Below are positions 57,493 through 64,000 of a DNA stretch of 64,000 bases, in pieces (the first letter of the stretch is position 1; each line of letters begins with the position of its first letter). The stretch is taken from positions 1 to 64,000 of the forward strand of contig NZ_JAERQF010000020.1 in NCBI RefSeq assembly GCF_016734815.1. Direction: 5' to 3'. The notes under the pieces are model-generated. The model had not been told where the DNA came from. It ran no database searches and worked only from the letters and a program-made list of their open reading frames with translations. A program made the translations under genes and the position numbers. The stretch is from Hymenobacter rubidus. Its GTDB lineage: Bacteria; Bacteroidota; Bacteroidia; Cytophagales; Hymenobacteraceae.

Positions 57493-57833
57493 GGTATTTG
57501 CAACGTTGAGGAAGTTATAAGAACGTCATGCCGAGCGCAGCCGAAGCATCTCGCGTGGGACAGTAATTCAATTGCCTGAAAAAGCATTAGTGACTGCACG
57601 CGAGATGCCTCGGCTGCGCTCGGCATGACGTTCCAAAAGCTTTGGTTTGATATTGTACGCTTTGCCACCACAAAAATCTATAGATAAACACTTTATCAAT
57701 TATTAAAGCAGACTAGAAATAGTAGGTCCGCAAAAAATATTTTTTCGCTGGCCGCAGGATGGACGGTTCTTTAAATAACTGTGCGCAGTTGGCTGATTTC
57801 ACCCCGCCGCTCGCCAACGTTCCCTCCTCCCCT
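57493..57833. other. gap upstream of gltB
   Basis: A 341-bp gap holding a family A palindrome (57531-57633) and then about 150 bp of A/T-rich DNA (from 57640) that must contain the gltBD promoter. No precise -7 box could be fixed. An in-frame ATG at 57759 exists but lies upstream of the gltB homology. Confidence 0.5.
57531..57633. repeat. family A palindromic repeat
   Basis: Arms GAACGTCATGCCGAGCGCAG and TGCGCTCGGCATGACGTTC; loop GTAATTCAATTGCCTGAAAA. Confidence 0.9.
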
Positions 57834-60800
57834 ATGACTTTCAACGCCCCGATACCATCCACCGACGCTCCGCAGGGCCTGTACCGCCCCGAATTTGAGC
57901 ACGATGCCTGCGGGACCGGTTTCATCACCTACCTCAACGGCCGCAAAACGCACCAGACCATCACCGACGCGCTGACGATGCTGGAAAACATGGAGCACCG
58001 CGGCGCCTGTGGCTGCGATGCCGACTCCGGCGACGGGGCCGGCTTGCTCATCCAGATTCCGCACTGGTTTCTGCTGGAAGAGTGCGTAGCCCTGAATATC
58101 CGCTTGCCCGAGCCGGGCAGCTACGGCGTGGGGTTTGCTTTTTTGCCGAAGGACGAAAAGTTGCGCGAAGCCTGCCGCGAGGTCATCAACGGCGCGGCGG
58201 CGCGGCTGGGATTTCCGCTGCTGGGCTACCGGCCCGTGCCGGTGAACCCGACCGGCATCGGCCCCACGGCGCTGGCGGCCGAGCCGGTGATGGAGCAGGT
58301 GTTTTTCGGCCGTCCGGCCGGCATTACCAATCCGGATGATTTTGAGCGCAAGCTCTACGTGTTGCGCCGCCTGATTTTCAAGACGGTGCGCGAGACGGTG
58401 ACGGCCGCGATGGACGTGTTCTACTTTGCCTCGCTCTCGTGCAAAACCATTGTCTACAAGGGCCAGCTGACTACTTACCAGGTGCGCGGCTACTTCCCCG
58501 ACCTTAGCGACGAGCGGGTAACGTCGGCGTTCGGGCTGGTGCATTCGCGGTTTTCGACCAACACGTTTCCGAGCTGGAAGCTGGCCCAGCCGTTCCGGTT
58601 TTTGGCGCACAATGGCGAGATTAATACGCTGCGGGGCAATCTGAACTGGTTTTACGCGGGCTTGCGCAGCTACGTGTCGCCGTACTTCTCGGCGGAGGAA
58701 ATGGACATGCTGCTGCCGGTGGTCGATGCCGGGCAGTCGGATTCGGCCTGCCTGGATAACGTGGTGGAAATCCTGCTACACTCGGGCCGCCCGCTGCCGC
58801 ACGTGATGATGATGCTCGTGCCCGAAGCCTGGGACGGCAACACCCAGATGGACCCGCTCAAAAAGGCCTTCTACGAGTTCCACGCCACGTTTATGGAGCC
58901 GTGGGACGGCCCGGCCGCCCTGCTTTTCACCGATGGCAAGCTCATCGGGGCCATGCTGGACCGCAACGGCCTGCGCCCCCTGCGCTACCTCGAAACCACC
59001 GATGGCCGCGTGCTGGTGGCCTCCGAGGCCGGCGTGTTGGGCATCGACCCCGCCACCGTGGTGCAGAAAGGCCGCCTCCAGCCCGGCAAAATGCTGTTAG
59101 TCGACACTGTGGCCGGCCGCATCATCACCGATGAAGAATTGAAGGCCCAGGCCGCCGGCCGCCAGCCCTACGGCGCGTGGTTGAATGAGTACCAGATTCG
59201 GCTGGAAGAATTGCCCGAGCCGCGCCAGGTATTCACGGAGTTGGCCGCCGATTCGGTGTTCAAATACCACCAGGTGTTCGGCTACACCCGCGAGGACATC
59301 GACGTGCTCATCACGCCGATGGCGCTGGAGGGCAAGGAGCCCATCGGCTCGATGGGCGTGGATGTGCCGCTGGCCGTGCTTTCCGACCAGCCCCAGCACC
59401 TGAGCAGCTACTTCAAGCAGTTTTTCGCGCAGGTCACCAACCCGCCCATCGACCCCATCCGGGAGCGGCTGGTGATGAGCCTAGCCACCTTTCTGGGCAA
59501 CAACGGCAACATTCTGGACGAGGACAAGCACCATTGCCACTGCGTGGCGCTGCGCCAGCCCATCCTCTCAAACCTGGAGCTGGAGAAGCTGCGCAGCATC
59601 GATACGGGCCTGTTCAACGCCAAGACCTTGCTGACCTACTTCAAGGCCGACGAGCAGCCCGGCGCGCTGGAACGCGGCCTCGCCCGCCTCTGTCGCTACG
59701 CCGAGGATGCGGTGAACGACGGCTACGAAGTCCTGATTTTGTCGGACCGCGGGGTGGATTCGCTGCACGCGCCCATTCCATCGCTGCTGGCCGTTTCGGC
59801 GGTGCATCACCACCTCATCAAGCTCGGCTGTCGGGGCACGGTAGGCCTGGTGGTGGAGGCCGGCGACGTGTGGGAAGTCCACCATTTCGCCTGTCTGCTG
59901 TCGTTTGGGGCCACGGCCATCAACCCCTACCTGGCGCTGGCCACCATCCGGACCATGCACGAGGCGGGCCAGTTCAACACTACGCTCGACCATGCGCAGC
60001 TGAATTACAACTACATCAAAGCCGTGTGCGATGGCTTGCTGAAGATTTTCTCGAAGATGGGAATTTCGACGTTGCAGAGCTACCACGGCGCGCAGGTGTT
60101 CGAGATTCTGGGCCTGAACCAGGCCGTGGTGGACGCCTATTTCTGCGGCGCGGTCACGCGCATCGGCGGGCTGGGGCTAGATGAAATTGCCCGCGAAACG
60201 CTCTACAAGCACTTCCAAGGGTTCAAAAGCACCACGCCCGAGGAGCAAACGCTGCTGCCCGACGGCGGTCTCTACCACTGGCGGCGGCGCGGCGAGGCGC
60301 ACATGTTCAACCCCGAAACCGTGCACCTGCTGCAGCTGGCCACCCGCACCAACAACTACGCCACCTACCAGCGCTACGCCAAGCTGGTGAACGAGCAGCC
60401 GGAGCGCATGTTCACGTTGCGCGGCCTGCTGGATTTCGCCCACCACCGCGACCCGATTTCGCTGGACGAAGTGGAGCCGGCCGAGGGTATTATGCGGCGG
60501 TTTGCGACCGGCGCGATGTCGTTTGGCTCGATTTCGCACGAGGCGCACAGCACCCTGGCCATTGCCATGAACCGCATCGGCGGCAAGAGCAACACCGGCG
60601 AGGGCGGCGAAGACCCGATGCGCTATGAGGTCATGGAAAACGGCGACTCCATGCGCTCGGCCATCAAGCAAGTGGCCTCGGCGCGCTTCGGCGTCACGGC
60701 GCATTATCTGACCAATGCCGACGAGTTGCAAATCAAGATGGCGCAGGGGGCCAAGCCCGGCGAGGGCGGCCAGCTCCCCGGTCACAAGGTCGACGAGTGG

Positions 60801-62375
60801 ATTGCCAAGGTGCGCCACGCCACCCCCGGCGTCGGCCTGATTTCGCCCCCGCCTCACCACGACATCTATTCCATCGAAGACCTGGCCCAGCTCATCTTCG
60901 ACCTGAAAAACGCCAACCGCGCCGCCCGCATCAACGTGAAGCTGGTGAGCAAGGCGGGCGTGGGCACCATCGCGGCCGGCGTGGCGAAGGCTCACGCCGA
61001 CGTGATTTTGATTGCCGGCTACGACGGCGGTACGGGCGCCTCGCCCATTAGCTCCATCAAGCACGCCGGCCTGCCCTGGGAGCTGGGCCTGGCCGAAGCC
61101 CACCAAACCTTAGTGCGCAACCAGCTCCGCAGCCGCGTGGTGCTCCAAGCCGACGGCCAGCTAAAAACCGGCCGCGACCTGGCCGTAGCCGCGCTTTTGG
61201 GGGCCGAAGAATGGGGCGTAGCCACGGCCGCGCTGGTGGCCGGCGGCTGCGTGATGATGCGCAAATGCCACCTCAACACCTGCCCCGTGGGCGTAGCCAC
61301 CCAGGACCCCGAGCTGCGCAAGCTCTTCACCGGCCAGCCCGAGCACGTCGTGAACCTCTTCCGTTTCCTGGCCGAGGAGCTGCGCGAAATCATGGCCGAG
61401 CTGGGCTTCCGCACGATAAACGAGATGGTGGGCCGGCCCGAATTCCTGAAAGTGCGCGAGGGCATCACCCACTGGAAAGCCCGCCACCTCGACCTGACCG
61501 ACATGCTGCACCCCGCCGTGAACATCTCCGGCGGCACCCTCTACAACAGCGAGGCGCAGGACCACGGCATCCGTGGCATCTTGGACTGGCAATTGCTCGA
61601 ACACGCCCAGCTGGCCCTCAATGAGCACACGCCGGTATTTGCCGAGTTCGAGGTGCAGAACATCGACCGCACCATCGGCACGCTGCTCTCGAATGAGATT
61701 GCCAAGCGCTACCACGCCGCCGGCTTGCCCGATAACACCATCAACTACCGCTTCCGAGGTTCGGCGGGCCAGAGCTTCGGTGCGTTCAGTGTGAAGGGGT
61801 TGTCCTTCGCGCTCGAAGGCGAGGCCAACGACTACGTGGGCAAGGGCTTGAGCGGGGCCCAACTGGCCATCTTCCCTTCTCCCGCCGCCCATTTCGTGCC
61901 CGAGCAAAACATCATTATCGGCAACGTGGCGCTGTACGGGGCCACCTCGGGCGCGCTGTTCGTGCGCGGGCAGGCCGGCGAGCGGTTTGCCGTGCGCAAC
62001 TCCGGCGCCACCGCCGTAGTCGAAGGTGTGGGCGACCACGGCTGCGAGTACATGACGGGCGGCCGTGCCCTCATCCTGGGCCAGACGGGCCGCAACTTCG
62101 CCGCCGGCATGAGCGGCGGCATCGCCTGGATTTACGACCCCAATGGCACGTTCCCGCAGAACTGCAACCCCGAAATGGTGGAACTAGACCCGCTCGATGC
62201 CGACGACGAAGACCAGATTCAGGAGCTGCTGCGGAAGCATGTGGAGCTGACTGGCAGCCAGGTGGCGGCGTTTCTGCTGGGGAATTGGCAGGAGGAAGCC
62301 GGGAAGTTCGTGAAAGTGTTTCCGAGCGAGTACAAGAAGGTGCTGCAGAAGGCGCGGTATGCGGAGGTGGGGTAA
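57834..62375 (+). CDS. gltB: glutamate synthase large subunit
   Basis: A 1513-residue enzyme that with GltD makes two glutamates from glutamine and 2-oxoglutarate. The N-terminal amidotransferase nucleophile is Cys26 in EFEHDACGTGFI, which needs removal of a short propeptide. The FMN-binding synthase domain shows MRFATGAMSFGSIS-type residues, SNTGEGGEDPMRYE, PGEGGQLPGHKV and IAGYDGGTGASPISSIKHAG. The 3Fe-4S ligands are in CVMMRKCHLNTCPVGVATQD. The C-terminal GXGXG beta-helix domain follows. The ATG at 57834 gives a propeptide of usual length. Confidence 0.96.
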   Translation: MTFNAPIPSTDAPQGLYRPEFEHDACGTGFITYLNGRKTHQTITDALTMLENMEHRGACGCDADSGDGAGLLIQIPHWFLLEECVALNIRLPEPGSYGVGFAFLPKDEKLREACREVINGAAARLGFPLLGYRPVPVNPTGIGPTALAAEPVMEQVFFGRPAGITNPDDFERKLYVLRRLIFKTVRETVTAAMDVFYFASLSCKTIVYKGQLTTYQVRGYFPDLSDERVTSAFGLVHSRFSTNTFPSWKLAQPFRFLAHNGEINTLRGNLNWFYAGLRSYVSPYFSAEEMDMLLPVVDAGQSDSACLDNVVEILLHSGRPLPHVMMMLVPEAWDGNTQMDPLKKAFYEFHATFMEPWDGPAALLFTDGKLIGAMLDRNGLRPLRYLETTDGRVLVASEAGVLGIDPATVVQKGRLQPGKMLLVDTVAGRIITDEELKAQAAGRQPYGAWLNEYQIRLEELPEPRQVFTELAADSVFKYHQVFGYTREDIDVLITPMALEGKEPIGSMGVDVPLAVLSDQPQHLSSYFKQFFAQVTNPPIDPIRERLVMSLATFLGNNGNILDEDKHHCHCVALRQPILSNLELEKLRSIDTGLFNAKTLLTYFKADEQPGALERGLARLCRYAEDAVNDGYEVLILSDRGVDSLHAPIPSLLAVSAVHHHLIKLGCRGTVGLVVEAGDVWEVHHFACLLSFGATAINPYLALATIRTMHEAGQFNTTLDHAQLNYNYIKAVCDGLLKIFSKMGISTLQSYHGAQVFEILGLNQAVVDAYFCGAVTRIGGLGLDEIARETLYKHFQGFKSTTPEEQTLLPDGGLYHWRRRGEAHMFNPETVHLLQLATRTNNYATYQRYAKLVNEQPERMFTLRGLLDFAHHRDPISLDEVEPAEGIMRRFATGAMSFGSISHEAHSTLAIAMNRIGGKSNTGEGGEDPMRYEVMENGDSMRSAIKQVASARFGVTAHYLTNADELQIKMAQGAKPGEGGQLPGHKVDEWIAKVRHATPGVGLISPPPHHDIYSIEDLAQLIFDLKNANRAARINVKLVSKAGVGTIAAGVAKAHADVILIAGYDGGTGASPISSIKHAGLPWELGLAEAHQTLVRNQLRSRVVLQADGQLKTGRDLAVAALLGAEEWGVATAALVAGGCVMMRKCHLNTCPVGVATQDPELRKLFTGQPEHVVNLFRFLAEELREIMAELGFRTINEMVGRPEFLKVREGITHWKARHLDLTDMLHPAVNISGGTLYNSEAQDHGIRGILDWQLLEHAQLALNEHTPVFAEFEVQNIDRTIGTLLSNEIAKRYHAAGLPDNTINYRFRGSAGQSFGAFSVKGLSFALEGEANDYVGKGLSGAQLAIFPSPAAHFVPEQNIIIGNVALYGATSGALFVRGQAGERFAVRNSGATAVVEGVGDHGCEYMTGGRALILGQTGRNFAAGMSGGIAWIYDPNGTFPQNCNPEMVELDPLDADDEDQIQELLRKHVELTGSQVAAFLLGNWQEEAGKFVKVFPSEYKKVLQKARYAEVG

Positions 62376-62386
62376 TGTCCCTAACA

Positions 62387-62491
62387 GGCGCCTCACCCCC
62401 GGCCCCTCTCCGAAAAGGAGAGGGGAGCCAAACGTCCACGCATAACCGGTGCCCCCTCTCTTTTCGGAGAGGGGGTCAGGGGGTGAGGCCC
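62387..62491. repeat. family B palindromic repeat
   Basis: Arms GGCGCCTCACCCCCGGCCCC and GTCAGGGGGTGAGGCCCC, inner stem CTCTCCGAAAAGGAGAGGGG. It fills the gltB-gltD gap. Confidence 0.9.
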
Positions 62492-62528
62492 CATGTCCGC
62501 GCCGCCAAAACAATTAATCAACACAATT

Positions 62529-63998
62529 ATGCCTAACCCCACCGGTTTCAAAGAATTTGCCCGCGAGCTGCCGCCCAAAGCTGCGCCGCAGGAGCGCGTG
62601 GCCCACAACCACGAATTCGTCGGCACTTATTCCGAAGGGCAGCTCACCCAGCAGGCGGCCCGCTGCATGGACTGCGGCATCCCGTTCTGCCACTCGGGCT
62701 GCCCGCTGGGCAACATCATTCCCGAATTCAACGACGCCGTGCGCGAAGAAAAATGGGAAGATGCCTACCAGATTCTCAGCGCCACCAACAACTTCCCGGA
62801 GTTCACTGGCCGCATCTGCCCCGCGCCGTGCGAGGCGGCGTGTGTGCTCAGCATCCACAGCAGCCCGGTAGCCATTGAGGAAATCGAGAAGCACATCATC
62901 GAAATCGCCTTTGCGAAAGGCTACGTGCAGCCCACAGCGCCGGTCCTGAAATCGGGCAAAACGGTGGCCGTGGTGGGCTCCGGCCCGGCGGGACTAGCGG
63001 CGGCGGCGCAGCTGGCGCGGGCCGGCCACACCGCCACCGTGTTCGAGCGCGACGACCGACCCGGCGGCCTGCTCCGCTACGGTATCCCCGATTTCAAGCT
63101 GGATAAGTGGGTCATCGACCGCCGCATCGACTTGCTGAAGGAGGACGGCGTGAGCTTCCGCTGCAACACCGAAATCGGCCGCGACCTGTCGTTTGCCCAG
63201 CTCACCCGCGACTTCCATGCCGTGGTGCTGGCCGGTGGGGCCAGCGTGCCGCGCGACCTGAACATTCCCGGCCGGGAGCTGCCCGGCATCCACTTCGCCA
63301 TGGACTACCTCACCCAGCACAACCGCCGGGTGAGCGAACTGGACCTGCCCGACGCGCCCATCTGGGTGGAAGGCGAGGACGTGGTAGTCATCGGCAGCGG
63401 CGACACGGGCTCCGACTGCGTGGGCACGGCCAACCGCCAGCGGGCCCGCTCCGTCACGCAGTTTGCCCTCATGCACCAGCCCGGCGCCGAGCGCCCCGCC
63501 CACACGCCCTGGCCGCTGGAGCCGCACATTTTCCGCAGCAGCACCTCGCACGAAGAAGGCTGCCAGCGCTACTGGGGCATCAACACCAAGTCGTTTCTGG
63601 CCGATGAGGCCGGCCGGCTTCGCGCCCTGCGCGTGAGCGACGTGACCTGGGAAACCGACGTCATGGGCCGCCGCATCCGCTTCGAGGAGGTGCCCGATTC
63701 CGACCGCGAAATCCCCTGCCAGCGCGTGCTGCTGGCCCTGGGCTTCACCGGCCCCCGCGTGGATGGCCTCCTGAACGAGCTGGAAATCGACCTCGACCCG
63801 CGCGGCAATGTGCTGGCCGACGACAAAACCTTCGTCACGAACCAGCCCAACGTCTTCGTGGCCGGCGACATGCGCCGCGGCCAGTCGCTGGTCGTCTGGG
63901 CCATCTCGGAAGGCCGCGAAGCCGCCCGGCAAGTCGATTTGCTGCTGACTGGCAAGACGGCGCTACCAAGCAAGAATGCGGTAGGAATGTTTGCGTGA
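62529..63998 (+). CDS. gltD: glutamate synthase small subunit
   Basis: A 489-residue subunit that passes electrons from NADPH to GltB. N-terminal 4Fe-4S ligands are in CMDCGIPFCHSGCPLGNI and CPAPCEAACVL. The FAD-binding motif is VVGSGPAGLAAAAQLARAGH, the NADPH motif is VIGSGDTGSDCVGTA, and the C-terminal FAD segment is VFVAGDMRRGQSLVVWAI. The ATG at 62529 (MPNPTGFKEFAR) is chosen; a start at 62493 would add residues from the repeat edge. The gene is complete and ends 2 bp before the window end. Confidence 0.96.
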   Translation: MPNPTGFKEFARELPPKAAPQERVAHNHEFVGTYSEGQLTQQAARCMDCGIPFCHSGCPLGNIIPEFNDAVREEKWEDAYQILSATNNFPEFTGRICPAPCEAACVLSIHSSPVAIEEIEKHIIEIAFAKGYVQPTAPVLKSGKTVAVVGSGPAGLAAAAQLARAGHTATVFERDDRPGGLLRYGIPDFKLDKWVIDRRIDLLKEDGVSFRCNTEIGRDLSFAQLTRDFHAVVLAGGASVPRDLNIPGRELPGIHFAMDYLTQHNRRVSELDLPDAPIWVEGEDVVVIGSGDTGSDCVGTANRQRARSVTQFALMHQPGAERPAHTPWPLEPHIFRSSTSHEEGCQRYWGINTKSFLADEAGRLRALRVSDVTWETDVMGRRIRFEEVPDSDREIPCQRVLLALGFTGPRVDGLLNELEIDLDPRGNVLADDKTFVTNQPNVFVAGDMRRGQSLVVWAISEGREAARQVDLLLTGKTALPSKNAVGMFA

Positions 63999-64000
63999 GC

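Overview
This window comes from a GC-rich member of the Bacteroidota, most likely Hymenobacter or a close relative in the Hymenobacteraceae. The assignment is inference from gene content, not a database match. The supporting traits are type IX secretion (T9SS) parts (PorQ, a PorE-like OmpA protein, a cargo with a C-terminal sorting domain), a TonB-receptor-like beta-barrel beside a LytS/LytTR pair, a fused UreA-UreB urease subunit, a two-subunit methylmalonyl-CoA mutase, and many long palindromic intergenic repeats. No tRNA, rRNA, transposase or CRISPR array was seen.

Layout. 0-6.2 kb: porQ and lon (minus), then a PorE-like envelope protein (plus). 6.2-15.3 kb: Gre-like factor, unknown ORF and GH3-type ligase (minus), OsmC peroxidase, small membrane protein, Uma2-type nuclease-fold protein, dnaA, a 5'-nucleotidase split over two genes, and an outer-membrane protein. 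15.4-19.6 kb: methylmalonyl-CoA mutase subunits, the large one carrying a palindromic repeat read in frame. 19.6-21.3 kb: a compositionally distinct two-gene unit (ABC-like ATPase plus PD-(D/E)XK-like protein with overlapping start and stop), a candidate defence module. 21.3-28.9 kb: T9SS cargo, DUF1304 protein, TonB-domain protein, short-chain dehydrogenase, Crp/Fnr regulator, DODA-type dioxygenase, ankyrin protein, J-like membrane protein. 29-41.9 kb: ureD, TonB-receptor-like barrel, LytS/LytTR pair, then ureG, ureF, ureC, ureAB and a UreH-like transporter (minus). The ureAB/ureC junction is interrupted by hicAB, two foreign ORFs and partial copies of ureB and ureC. 42.2-55.9 kb: one long branched-chain amino acid operon on the minus strand (ilvE-ilvD-ilvB-ilvN-ilvC-ilvA-leuA-leuC-leuD-leuB). 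55.9-64 kb: a TPR-like protein and gltB-gltD.

The most striking points are these. (1) A leader peptide with a Val-Val-Leu-Val-Ile-Ile run, followed by a terminator hairpin and a competing pairing, sits just before ilvE. It reads as a classical transcription attenuator for the whole ilv-leu operon. (2) A family of roughly 100-130 bp palindromes occupies every non-overlapping gap of that operon and many other gaps; a second family is found nested inside the loop of the first. (3) A different palindrome lies in frame inside the B12-dependent mutase, with a sister copy just upstream of the same gene. (4) The ureB/ureC junction is duplicated around hicAB with different cargo in each copy. (5) The ATPase/nuclease-like pair is a possible undescribed defence system.

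Limits: all functional calls come from reading motifs and length. No alignments, structure predictions or database searches were run. Bacteroidota genes rarely carry strong Shine-Dalgarno sites, so several starts are chosen from domain boundaries, signal peptides or overlaps.
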